Assembly (NCBI RefSeq): GCF_029360705.1
Contig: NZ_JARKMX010000008.1
Coordinates: 3,975,479-4,039,478 of the forward strand
Source of the DNA: Paraflavitalea pollutisoli
Lineage (GTDB): Bacteria > Bacteroidota > Bacteroidia > Chitinophagales > Chitinophagaceae
Length of the DNA stretch: 64,000 nt
Direction: 5' to 3'
Every line of letters starts with the position of its first letter. Position 1 is the first letter of the stretch. The translations under genes and the position numbers were made by a program. Below are positions 43,501 to 51,080 of the stretch, piece by piece. The notes beneath the pieces were generated by a model. It saw only the letters and a list, made by a program, of their open reading frames with translations. It did not search any database and was not told the DNA's origin.

Positions 43501-44929
43501 GGATTTTGGCGATGGAACCACCTCGACCCTGGCCAACCCCAGGCACTTCTACAATAAGTTTGGCAGTTATGAGGCCAAGCTCTACGTCATCGGATACGGT
43601 GGCTGTACCGATTCGGCCAGTCAAATGGTCAATGTATACAATCCGTATACGCAGAGTCAGATGAATTTGAACCCGACCGAAAGTTGTAATTCACTGCTGG
43701 TAGATTTTTCGCTCGTCACTCCGCCGGCCACCAAGCTGACCTTCTACCCCGGAGACGGTACCTGGGACACATCCCAGATAAAAGTCCTCCAACACTTTTA
43801 TAAAGAACCAGGATTTTATCCGCCTCAAATGGGCCTGCAAGACAGCCTGGGCTGTCTCGTGGTAGTACCCGGACCAACCACCATCCGCGTTATCGGTGCT
43901 TTACCGCTGTTTGGCGTCGACAAGAAAAACTTCTGCGACCAGGGCACTGTCAATTTTGCCAACTTTACCATTGGAAATGATCCGGTAGTCGCCGAGAACT
44001 GGGAGTTTGGAGATGGCGCTACATCACTCGATCTCAACCCGGCACATACCTACACAAGCGCCGGCACCTTCGTGGTGAAACACAATGTGCGGACGCAAAC
44101 CGGTTGCGAAAACACCATCACCGATACCATCCGCATTTACGCCACACCCGATCCCCAGATCGCTGGTGATACCATCGCCTGTATCAACGAAGCACTCAAC
44201 TTGCAGGCAACCCTCGTGGTACCCGATACTGCCATCACCTGGAAATGGGACCTCGGCAGCAATGGCCAGTCGGCAAATGAGAACGTGTCCGTCAAGTACG
44301 CGCAATCCGGTACCTACACCGTAGGATTGGAAGCAGCCAATAAACTGGGTTGTAAAGACAATACGACCCGCACACTCTATGTGCCGCCCACGCCCACCAT
44401 CACGGTTGCCGGCGGCAACAATGTCACCTTACCAGTCGGCATTGGCGTTACACTACCAGTGACCTATAGCGACGGCATTGCTACGTATGCCTGGACACCT
44501 GCCCGGGACCTCAGTTGTACCAACTGCGCCACACCGGTGGCCAACCCCAAATTCACGACCACTTATTCCGTGCGGGTAGAGGACACCTTTGGCTGCACCG
44601 CCACGGCGGGCGTTACCGTTACCGTTGTTTGCAACAAGGAGAATTATTTTGTGCCCAACACTTTCTCTCCCAATGGCGATGGCAATAACGATGTATTCAT
44701 GCCCAGGGGCCGCAGCATTGACCGGGTCAACCGCATGCAGATCTTCAATCGCTGGGGAGAGCTGGTTTTTGAAAAGCGGAATTTCGCCGTCAACGATAAA
44801 TCTGCCGGCTGGGATGGCACCTTTAAGGGGAAACCCGCACAGGCAGATGTGTATGTATACGTAATAGAATTTGTTTGTGATAATGCATCGGTCATTCCGT
44901 TCCGCGGCAACGTAACTTTGCTCCGGTAA
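40550..44929 (+). CDS. Giant PKD-repeat surface protein with type B T9SS sorting domain (second copy)
   Basis: A 1459-residue paralogue of the preceding protein. The start is a TTG at 40550: no ATG or GTG lies between it and the in-frame stop at 40511, and the first internal ATG (40592) would cut the signal peptide (MTRKLLITWLLFLIMHQWAQA). About 15 PKD-like modules follow, in the same order as in the first copy, with the same positions degenerate (module 9 with EWSLNHAAF, module 13 with FYPGDGTWD). It has only one spacer module before the sorting domain (FVPNTFSPNGDGNNDVF, MQIFNRWGELVFEK), which explains the shorter length. It begins 74 bases after the first copy. Confidence 0.86.
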   Translation: MTRKLLITWLLFLIMHQWAQAQVPVPDFSANRVSGCAPLTVTFKDESTGNPIFWNWDFGNGNLSNVQNPTFTFATPGTYSVTLVVRNANGTDRKIKTDYITVNPSPQPNFSANKMTACAPSTIQFTDLSDPRAGSLVKWEWDFGDGGTSDQRNPSHEYTATGFYTVTLRVTSSTGCQSTSSIARFMRIVPGVVPDFSFSAPATCQAPFNLNFTNLSSGPGTMTYQWNFGNNTNSTDASPTATYAAAGTYTVSLNAVSEFGCINNIQKTVDVTGTGTSFTGPDTICLNTTASFQNTSTTPPLSTTWDFGNGQVAVTKDGSATYPVAGEYFVKMVNTYANCKDSLTKKLVVIDKPTVDFTAPVTAACKPTLDVAFTSAAPNAQTYQWDFGDGGTSGDPNPRHTYTTAGRFNVTLTITTRQGCTNSITKPAFVQIVEPTISFANAPNGGCIPFDFAPIANINSLEPAQTFVWEYGEGAPATTTGPTGYNGPTHRYNTPGKYTIKVTMTTSGGCSVSAELVDGIRTGQQPVVDFTPAPTEVCAVDAITFTHQQTSGATLDEVLWDFGDDSTSTDLDPSHRYIDSGYFDVTLIAYNNKCASAPVIKTVHVKPPIAKFNQTVRCNAAGWLVEFENLSKVNTGVYGPVEYEWDFGDGSAKSNSATPLVPHTYTAAGNYTVTLTVRSLNPGECNNTFSQQLELVNEFANFAVTPAQSCKNEPVTIEAIGSVENNITQYEWSLNHAAFVVQGRSFTTDALAPGTYDLSLIITDINGCKNRKDSVNVFTISGPQAQFTPAVPGGCINNVVTFNDATTSAQTITKWTFDFGDGQTVDFNAGPFTHTYADTGSYVVKMTVLDDKGCKDTYTAVDTVFITKPKAGFTAVYPTICPNTDLPFTDTSSGRGLSWRWDFGDGGTASGQSPTHRYSVNSGTFSVKLVVTDENGCKDSTTTTNYITVKKPVPSFTATDTSSICELLETKFTFQGTDHESFYWDFGDGTTSTLANPRHFYNKFGSYEAKLYVIGYGGCTDSASQMVNVYNPYTQSQMNLNPTESCNSLLVDFSLVTPPATKLTFYPGDGTWDTSQIKVLQHFYKEPGFYPPQMGLQDSLGCLVVVPGPTTIRVIGALPLFGVDKKNFCDQGTVNFANFTIGNDPVVAENWEFGDGATSLDLNPAHTYTSAGTFVVKHNVRTQTGCENTITDTIRIYATPDPQIAGDTIACINEALNLQATLVVPDTAITWKWDLGSNGQSANENVSVKYAQSGTYTVGLEAANKLGCKDNTTRTLYVPPTPTITVAGGNNVTLPVGIGVTLPVTYSDGIATYAWTPARDLSCTNCATPVANPKFTTTYSVRVEDTFGCTATAGVTVTVVCNKENYFVPNTFSPNGDGNNDVFMPRGRSIDRVNRMQIFNRWGELVFEKRNFAVNDKSAGWDGTFKGKPAQADVYVYVIEFVCDNASVIPFRGNVTLLR

Positions 44930-44970
44930 CAGAAAATCCGATATTAAACCACCACATCAAACCTGGTAGT

Positions 44971-46011
44971 ATGAAAAACGTCAGCAACTGGAAGCGATAC
45001 TCCCTGGCGGGTCTATTGCTGTGTGCAGGTTCCCTTGTCTACGCGCAGGACATCCATTTCTCGCAATTCTTTGAAGCGCCGCTGTTGCGCAATCCTTCAC
45101 TGGCCGGTATCTTCACCGGCGATGTACGGGTGCAGGGCGTATACCGCGATCAGTGGAACAGCTTCACCAATGCTTATCGTACCGGATCGCTCAATGCCGA
45201 ATATAAATTGCCCGTGGGCCGGGGCGACGACTTTATGACCGTCGGTGGCCAGGTATTGTTTGACAAAGCCGGCACCGTGGGCCTTACCACGACTAGCCTG
45301 CTGCCAGCCCTCAATTACCACAAATCGCTTAGTAGCCAAAAGACCATGTACCTCAGTATGGGTTTTATGGGCGGCATGATCCGCAAAAGCATCGACGCTT
45401 CCAAAATGACCACAGATAACCAGTATGGCCCGGGAGGCTTCGATCCCACGGCGCCCACCGGCGAATACATGACGGCGCCCAATTACAACACCTGGGACGC
45501 CAGTGTGGGTATGAGCTTCAATACCACCTTTGGTACGCTGAAAGAAAACAGCTATTTTATAGGTGCTGCTTATCACCACCTCAACCGGCCACGCAATGCC
45601 TTTTACCGCAATGCCGAAATCGAGTTGCAACCTAAATACGTATTCTCTGCCGGCATCACCTTCGGCGTGGATGAGTATTCCTACTTCATCATACAGGCCG
45701 ATCATTCCATGCAAGGGTCTTTCTCCGAAACCATCGGCGGAGCCCTGTATTCCTACAAACTGGGCAACGATCCCGAAAACGCCCTGTACACCATTCATGC
45801 CGGCGCCTTTTTACGTTGGAAAGATGCCCTGATACCCGTGGTCAAGCTCGACAGGTATCCCCTGTCCTTCGCACTGAGCTACGATGTAAACGTGTCACAG
45901 CTGAAAACAGCCAGCCAGGGACGCGGTGGTATCGAGATCTCTTTGTCATGGATTAGCTTCCTCGATCGCGACAACAGCAGCCAGTACAAAATGCTTTGCC
46001 CAAGATTCTAA
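44971..46011 (+). CDS. PorP/SprF family type IX secretion system outer-membrane protein
   Basis: A 346-residue beta-barrel protein. The signal peptide ends VYAQ at about 26. The family's hallmark follows at once: DIHFSQFFEAPLLRNPSLAG, then VRVQGVYRDQW and GRGDDFMTVGGQVLFDKAG. The C-terminal region has alternating strands and ends in an aromatic residue as outer-membrane barrels do (MLCPRF). In gliding Flavobacteria, SprF is needed to bring SprB to the surface. Here it lies 41 bases behind two SprB-like genes, so it most likely serves them. Confidence 0.92.
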   Translation: MKNVSNWKRYSLAGLLLCAGSLVYAQDIHFSQFFEAPLLRNPSLAGIFTGDVRVQGVYRDQWNSFTNAYRTGSLNAEYKLPVGRGDDFMTVGGQVLFDKAGTVGLTTTSLLPALNYHKSLSSQKTMYLSMGFMGGMIRKSIDASKMTTDNQYGPGGFDPTAPTGEYMTAPNYNTWDASVGMSFNTTFGTLKENSYFIGAAYHHLNRPRNAFYRNAEIELQPKYVFSAGITFGVDEYSYFIIQADHSMQGSFSETIGGALYSYKLGNDPENALYTIHAGAFLRWKDALIPVVKLDRYPLSFALSYDVNVSQLKTASQGRGGIEISLSWISFLDRDNSSQYKMLCPRF

Positions 46012-46118
46012 CCATTACTGCATGAAATGATCCGTACTCTTTAAGTGAACCTTTACACAGCTTATCGCATATTCCCTGCAATCCGGCGATTCTTTATACA
46101 AGTAATGCGTTGGCACGT

Positions 46119-46126
46119 TATTTTTG
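46119..46126 (+). promoter_or_regulatory. Peroxiredoxin -7 element (TATTTTTG)
   Basis: Perfect TAnnTTTG, 21 bases before the ATG at 46148. No good TTG lies at the -33 position. Confidence 0.5.
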
Positions 46127-46147
46127 TTCCACTGATAAATCAACTAT

Positions 46148-46618
46148 ATGAAACTAGAAGTTGGACAAAAAGCCCCGGATTTTTCACTCTATGACTCTGA
46201 CAAGAACAAGGTTAGCTTGTCGGACTTTAAAGGCAGGCAGGTGTTGATCTTATTTTTCCCCCAGGCCTTTACCAGCGTTTGCACCAAAGAACTGTGCAAT
46301 GTAAGAGACCATATTGCACAATACAACCATGTGAATGCACAGGTATTGGGTATCAGCGTGGACTCCGTTTTCACACTTGGCAAATTCAAACAAGAGCAGG
46401 AGTTGAACTTTCCGCTGTTGAGTGATTTCAACAAAGAGGTATCAACGGCCTATGGCTCCCTGTACGATAATTTTGTATTCGACATGAAGGGAGTATCCAA
46501 ACGCTCGGCCTTCGTGATCGACGGAGAAGGCATCATCCGTTACGCGGAAGTGCTGGAGAATGCCGGCGATCTGCCCAATTTTGGGTCAATTGAATCGGCC
46601 TTAGCCATAACGAATTGA
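46148..46618 (+). CDS. Peroxiredoxin (AhpC/TSA family)
   Basis: A 156-residue thiol peroxidase. The thioredoxin fold runs through VGQKAPDFSLYD, ILFFPQAFTSVC and LLSDFNKEV. The peroxidatic Cys is Cys45 (FTSVCTKELC), with Thr42 as the usual active-site partner and the conserved Arg in SKRSAFVID. Cys50, five residues later, could be the resolving Cys as in BCP/PrxQ-type enzymes, or the protein could be AhpE-like. It detoxifies peroxides in the cytoplasm. It has its own promoter and terminator. Confidence 0.92.
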   Translation: MKLEVGQKAPDFSLYDSDKNKVSLSDFKGRQVLILFFPQAFTSVCTKELCNVRDHIAQYNHVNAQVLGISVDSVFTLGKFKQEQELNFPLLSDFNKEVSTAYGSLYDNFVFDMKGVSKRSAFVIDGEGIIRYAEVLENAGDLPNFGSIESALAITN

Positions 46619-46657
46619 TTTATATCAATATCCGGCTGTTAACATAATTTTAAAACT

Positions 46658-46698
46658 TCCGGGGTCTGGGTAGAATGATCTCCTACCCCGGATTTTTT
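46658..46698 (+). terminator. Peroxiredoxin terminator
   Basis: TCCGGGGT at 46658-46665 pairs with ACCCCGGA at 46685-46692, followed by six T. Confidence 0.8.
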
Positions 46699-46765
46699 AA
46701 GCAAATGAGTTGTAACTTTAGTTAAAAGGGAATATCTTGGATATTATCCGTAAAATAGCATCTGC

Positions 46766-47113
46766 ATGAAGCTTATTTACACACTATCCTTTATCCTCAT
46801 ATTAGTTTTCACGGCGAGTAGCCAGGAGCGGACCAATCCTTCGAGTCCGCCGGGGGAACCTATAACCAAGATCATCAAGTTCTACCCCAACCCGGCAACA
46901 TCTTTTATAACCTTTGATTTTCAACGCGGATACGATAAAACTTATACACTTCAAATCTTCAACTTACCAGGCAAGAAAGTTTACGAGGTCACCGAGATCA
47001 ACCCAAAAACAGTGGTGAACCTGAACGATTTCTTCCGGGGTATCTATATCTTCCAGTTGCGCGATAAGGCCGGTCGGCTCATCGAAGCTGGTAAATTCCA
47101 GGTTTCCAAGTAA
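46766..47113 (+). CDS. Minimal secreted protein with type A T9SS sorting domain
   Basis: A 115-residue protein. The signal peptide covers about residues 1-19 (ending ASSQ). After a linker of about 17 residues (ERTNPSSPPGEPITKII) the rest is a type A C-terminal sorting domain: KFYPNPATSFITFDF, YTLQIFNLPGKKVYEV, VVNLNDFFRGIYIFQLRD and the basic end GKFQVSK. In other proteins this domain is the passenger's export tag and is removed. Here there is almost no passenger. It may be a bare sorting-domain protein or a degraded larger gene; no upstream coding remains are seen. Confidence 0.8.
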   Translation: MKLIYTLSFILILVFTASSQERTNPSSPPGEPITKIIKFYPNPATSFITFDFQRGYDKTYTLQIFNLPGKKVYEVTEINPKTVVNLNDFFRGIYIFQLRDKAGRLIEAGKFQVSK

Positions 47114-47501
47114 TTATAGTCGTTTTTAAGTGATCAACAGGCGCTGCCTGCCTGGCATTATTATGCCTGTACCCCTGTTTTATAGCTAAAGCATTGACAA
47201 TGTACGCCCTACAAGAGGATGCAGCGGAGATACAGCGGAGATGCAGCGGACATAGAGCGGAGTTATAGCGGCCTTATATAGAGGCGCTGCATCTATGCTG
47301 CAAGTACAGTCTGTCGCGCCTGGCACGGCGCTGCTTGACCGCCTCATCCATAGTTCATGCGGGTACCAGCCACGCTTTTGCAACCTATACGGTTGCCAAC
47401 AGCAGCGGAACCAGTGACCCGGCGAGCTTTAGCTGAACTACATGGCTTTGCCCCGATGCCCCGTCATACGACGGGATTGCCTGAATGCCCCGGAACTTTC
47501 T
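47114..47501. other. Gap with 11-bp tandem repeats between two convergent genes
   Basis: 388 bases between the sorting-domain gene and rlmI, which converge. Apart from the 11-bp array (47217-47271) nothing recognisable was seen, and no strong terminator. A short inverted piece (GGCGCTGCAT at 47283, ATGCTGC at 47295) lies right after the array. Confidence 0.5.
47217..47271. repeat. 11-bp tandem repeat, five copies
   Basis: Five head-to-tail units of exactly 11 bases: GGATGCAGCGG, AGATACAGCGG, AGATGCAGCGG, ACATAGAGCGG, AGTTATAGCGG. The AGCGG half is invariant while the other half drifts. Copy number and unit length equal those of the array at 7272-7326. Confidence 0.9.
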
Positions 47502-48674
47502 TTACAGCACTTGCACGATCAAAAATTTCAGGTAATGAGTATTCTCCCAGCCCCAGATAATGGGGTGGTCGGCCGATTGCGTCAGGAAACTCACCTGCCG
47601 GATGCGGCGGCGTGCGTCCTTGGCAGCCATTTGGATGATCTCGAGGAAGAGATCGGGCTGAACCAGGTTGGTACAACTGGAAGTAACGAGAAAACCACCG
47701 GGCTTGATCAGTTTCATACCCCGCAGGTTGATCTCTTTATAACCGGTGATCGCTTTTTGAATATTGTCACGGGTCTTGGTGAAAGAGGGCGGATCGAGCA
47801 TCACCACATCGTGCTGACGGCCTTCCTTGGCCCACATCTTCAGTACATCGAAAGCATTCACGCATTCGAACTTACAGATCTTATCGACCCCGTTCAACTC
47901 GGCATTGCGGTTGGCCTGCTCTACGGCTTTGGCAGAAATATCCAGTCCCAGCACTTTTTTGGCGCCGTAATGAGCAGCATGGATTTCGAAGGTACCGGTA
48001 TAGGTGAAGGCACCCAATACATCGGCGCCTTTTACAATGTGCTGAATAGCCCGGCGGTTGTCCTGCTGGTCGAGGAAATAACCGGTCTTCTGTCCGTTTT
48101 CTATATCTACATTGAACTTGAGTCCGTTTTCATTGATCACGATATTCGTGTCGAAAGGTGCCGACAGGAATCCCTTTTGCTGGGGCAAGCCCTCCAGTTC
48201 GCGTACGGGCACATCATTCCTTTCATAAATACCTTTGGGTTTGAAGATCTTTTCGAGCGCCGCGACGATGGCGGGCTTCCATACATCTATACCCAGTGCC
48301 AGGGTCTGGATCACGAAATAGTCGTTGAATTTATCGATGATGAGCTGAGGCAACCCATCGGCTTCGCCGAAAATGAGGCGGCAGTTCTCTACATACCCCA
48401 GCTGTTTCCGGTATTCCCAGGCCTGCTTCAGGCGACGATAGAAAAACTCATCGTTTACCTGCTCCTGCTTGTCGCGGGTGAGCAGACGAACCGGGATCTG
48501 CGATTGCGGATTCAGATACCCCTTACCGATAAACTTTTTGTCATGCGACAATACCTCTACCACATCGCCTGGTTTTGCATCGCCATCGATCAGGTTTACT
48601 TCATTTCCAAATATCCAGGGATGTCCATTGATCACACGGGGGCTGATCTTCTTCTTGAGAATCGCGGTTGTCAT
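47502..48674 (-). CDS. rlmI: Class I SAM-dependent rRNA cytosine methyltransferase (RlmI family)
   Basis: A 390-residue enzyme. The N-terminal PUA domain (ISPRVINGHPWIFGNEV, then GDVVEVLSHDKKFIGKGYLNP) binds RNA. The middle domain has NGLKFNVDIENGQKTGYFLDQQDNR. The Rossmann methyltransferase part has the SAM-site region VLGAFTYTGTFEIHAAHYGAKKVLGLDIS and the LDPPSFTK motif of m5C and related methyltransferases. E. coli RlmI modifies C1962 of 23S rRNA; the same role is inferred here. ATG at 48674 is the family start; the open frame up to 48875 carries no family sequence. Confidence 0.88.
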   Translation of the reverse strand: MTTAILKKKISPRVINGHPWIFGNEVNLIDGDAKPGDVVEVLSHDKKFIGKGYLNPQSQIPVRLLTRDKQEQVNDEFFYRRLKQAWEYRKQLGYVENCRLIFGEADGLPQLIIDKFNDYFVIQTLALGIDVWKPAIVAALEKIFKPKGIYERNDVPVRELEGLPQQKGFLSAPFDTNIVINENGLKFNVDIENGQKTGYFLDQQDNRRAIQHIVKGADVLGAFTYTGTFEIHAAHYGAKKVLGLDISAKAVEQANRNAELNGVDKICKFECVNAFDVLKMWAKEGRQHDVVMLDPPSFTKTRDNIQKAITGYKEINLRGMKLIKPGGFLVTSSCTNLVQPDLFLEIIQMAAKDARRRIRQVSFLTQSADHPIIWGWENTHYLKFLIVQVL

Positions 48675-49060
48675 GGGCGCAAATGTATGAAAAGGTTTCG
48701 GGTTCCGTGCCGCTCTGTTGCAAGCTGGAATCCTAACCATATGATTATCATATGCCTGAGAACCTCCTACACCCTTCCTTGCCTCCCTGCCGTATAGTAT
48801 ACCCGGGCAATAGCTACATGCCTGCAAAAAGAGGCTGCCCCGCGACTGCCAAACACACTTGCAACGGGCGTCCATTTTGTCTTTTTAAGCGCTGTCTTTC
48901 TGCCTTTTTGACCTTGGTTCCCCTATGGCAAAATAATTGCCACTCATGGCTTTGCTAAGCAAAACACGTATTTTTACAGTTTGGCGTGACAGGTAGCCTT
49001 CCCAAAGGTGCCAATCCGCCAATTTTGCAGTTTTTGAACGAGAAAAATACACATAAACCT
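48675..49060. other. Divergent promoter region between rlmI and grpE
   Basis: 386 bases without a gene. It contains the 17-base palindrome at 48738-48754 and a small hairpin GGCAA-AATAA-TTGCC near 48927. No heat-shock CIRCE element was seen before grpE. Confidence 0.5.
48738..48754. promoter_or_regulatory. Perfect palindrome CATATGATTATCATATG
   Basis: Eight-base arms around a single central T, 64 bases upstream of the rlmI start. The form suits a dimeric DNA-binding regulator. Confidence 0.5.
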
Positions 49061-49618
49061 ATGACAGAAAAGGATACTTATAACGAGGAGAACGGTACAC
49101 CCATCGACATCAATACCGATGAAAGCGTGAGCGGCTCTACCCACCTGAATGAGCCCGTTGCCAACGAAGACGAAATAGAGAAGCTGCAATTACAAGTGCA
49201 GGAGCTGAAGGAAAAATACCTGCGTCAGGCTGCCGAGTTCGATAATTTCCGCAAAAGAACGGCCAAGGAAAGGCTGGAATTGATCCAGACTGCCGGAAAG
49301 GATGTGATTGTTTCCCTGCTGGAGGTGATCGATGATTTTGACCGGGCCGATAAGCAATTGCAAACCAGCAACGATGCGGCAGTAATCAAAGAAGGCGTAC
49401 AGTTGGTGTTCACCAAACTGAAGAATACCCTGCAGGCAAAAGGCCTCAAGGCCATGCAAACCATCGGTACCGATTTTAACCCCGATACACAGGAAGCGAT
49501 CACCGAGATACCTGCTGCCACAGAAGATATGAAGGGTAAGGTTGTAGATGAAGTGGTGAAAGGCTATTACCTGAATGACAAGATCATCCGGTTTGCCAAA
49601 GTTGTAGTAGGTAAATAA
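49061..49618 (+). CDS. grpE: Nucleotide exchange factor GrpE
   Basis: A 185-residue co-chaperone that releases ADP from DnaK. An acidic N-terminal tail is followed by a long coiled coil (EIEKLQLQVQELKEKYLRQAAEFDNFRKRTAKE) and the beta domain with FNPDTQEAITEIP and VVKGYYLNDKIIRFAKVVVGK. ATG at 49061 was chosen; the open frame up to 48986 lacks family features. dnaJ follows after 14 bases. dnaK is not in the window. Confidence 0.95.
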   Translation: MTEKDTYNEENGTPIDINTDESVSGSTHLNEPVANEDEIEKLQLQVQELKEKYLRQAAEFDNFRKRTAKERLELIQTAGKDVIVSLLEVIDDFDRADKQLQTSNDAAVIKEGVQLVFTKLKNTLQAKGLKAMQTIGTDFNPDTQEAITEIPAATEDMKGKVVDEVVKGYYLNDKIIRFAKVVVGK

Positions 49619-49632
49619 CACAATAACAGACA

Positions 49633-50793
49633 ATGTCGAAAAGAGATTATTACGAAGTACTGGGCGTAGCCAAAGGCTCTTCTGCCGATGAGATCAAGAA
49701 GGCCTACCGCAAGGTGGCGATGCAGTACCACCCCGACCGTAATCCAGGCGATAAAGCAGCCGAGGAGAAATTCAAAGAGGCTGCAGAAGCCTACGAAATA
49801 TTGAGCGATGCCGACAAACGCGCTCAATACGACCGCTTTGGACATGCCGGTCTCGGCAATGGTCGTGGCCATGGTGGCGGCCAGAACATGGACGACATCT
49901 TCAGCCAGTTTGGAGACATATTCGGTGATGATATCTTTGGTAACTTCTTTGGCGGCGGTGGCGGCAGAGGTGGTCGTGGCGGTGGTCAGCGTGCCCGCGG
50001 CGTTCGCGGCAGCAACCTGCGCATCAAGCTGAAGTTGAATTATGAAGAGATTGCCAAAGGCTGCAGCAAGCAGATCAAAGTAAAAAAATACGTACCCTGC
50101 TCTACCTGTAGCGGCAGTGGTGCCAAGGATAAGAACAGTGTACAGACCTGCGGAACCTGTGGCGGCAACGGCCAGGTGCGTAAGGTGACCAACACCTTCC
50201 TGGGGCAAATGCAAACCGTGACCACCTGCCCAACCTGTAATGGCGAAGGCACGACCATCACCGCCAAGTGTACGGCTTGTAAAGGTGAGGGACGGGTTTA
50301 CAGTGAAGAAACCGTCACCATCGACATCCCGGCTGGTGTACAGGAAGGCATGCAACTCAGCGTAGGCGGCAGGGGTAATGCCGGCGAACGCGGTGGCCCT
50401 CCCGGCGACCTCATCATCCTGATCGAAGAGGAACAACATAAGGAGCTGCACCGCGATGGCCTCAACGTTGCCTACGAATTGCACCTCTCGTTTCCCGACG
50501 CAGCATTCGGTACCAATGCCGAAGTTCCCACCATCGATGGCCGCGCCAAGATCAAGATCCCGGCCGGTACACAGAGTGGAAAGATCTTCCGCCTCAAAGG
50601 CAAAGGATTCCCCGGTGTAAACTCCTACGAAAAAGGTGATCAGCTCATCTACATCAATGTATGGACGCCGCAGCATATGACCGCTGAAGAAAGAGCGATG
50701 TTGGAGAAACTGAACAACTCGCCCAACTTCAAGCCACAGCCCGACAAATCGGATAAGAACTTCTTCGATAAGGTGCGGGAGATGTTCTCCTAA
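49633..50793 (+). CDS. dnaJ: Molecular chaperone DnaJ
   Basis: A 386-residue type I Hsp40. The J domain (1-70) has the HPD motif in [11 protein letters not shown] Gly/Phe/Arg-rich linker (about 80-125) and a zinc-finger domain with four repeats ([32 protein letters not shown]) follow. The C-terminal substrate-binding domains close it. It stimulates the DnaK ATPase. It forms an operon with grpE and ends at a strong terminator. Confidence 0.96.
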   Translation: MSKRDYYEVLGVAKGSSADEIKKAYRKVAMQYHPDRNPGDKAAEEKFKEAAEAYEILSDADKRAQYDRFGHAGLGNGRGHGGGQNMDDIFSQFGDIFGDDIFGNFFGGGGGRGGRGGGQRARGVRGSNLRIKLKLNYEEIAKGCSKQIKVKKYVPCSTCSGSGAKDKNSVQTCGTCGGNGQVRKVTNTFLGQMQTVTTCPTCNGEGTTITAKCTACKGEGRVYSEETVTIDIPAGVQEGMQLSVGGRGNAGERGGPPGDLIILIEEEQHKELHRDGLNVAYELHLSFPDAAFGTNAEVPTIDGRAKIKIPAGTQSGKIFRLKGKGFPGVNSYEKGDQLIYINVWTPQHMTAEERAMLEKLNNSPNFKPQPDKSDKNFFDKVREMFS

Positions 50794-50801
50794 CCTACGA
50801 A

Positions 50802-50834
50802 AGGCCGGATCGCTTTAGATCCGGCTTTTTTATT
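50802..50834 (+). terminator. grpE-dnaJ terminator
   Basis: GCCGGATC / GATCCGGC stem with a 6-base loop and a T run (TTTTTTATTTT). Confidence 0.9.
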
Positions 50835-51016
50835 TTACCCGCCTTGTGGCTCAATAGGATCAGGATAGGTCGGTGTATTCCAGGCCACAACTATTTCAGC
50901 AATGGTAGCCCACATACCTGCGCTCCATGACCTTTTCCCGGTCGCTCTCACTCAATCGGGCCGATACAGGTTGCCACAGCATACATCATTTACCTGCACA
51001 CTTTGACAAGCAACAG

Positions 51017-51058
51017 TAAAAGGCCTTAGGTTGCCGGCACGAGGGTGCCACCTTTTCC
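51017..51058 (-). terminator. Probable terminator of the VWA gene
   Basis: A long imperfect hairpin (AAAAGG outer arm, GGCAC / GTGCC inner stem). On the minus strand it ends CCTTTTACTG, about 25 bases after the stop codon. Confidence 0.4.
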
Positions 51059-51080
51059 GGATCAAATAAGATGATGGCTG

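Noticed and set aside
49567-50676. 369-codon minus-strand frame
   Set aside because: Antisense to dnaJ; its Ala/Thr runs mirror the Gly-rich linker and zinc-finger codons.
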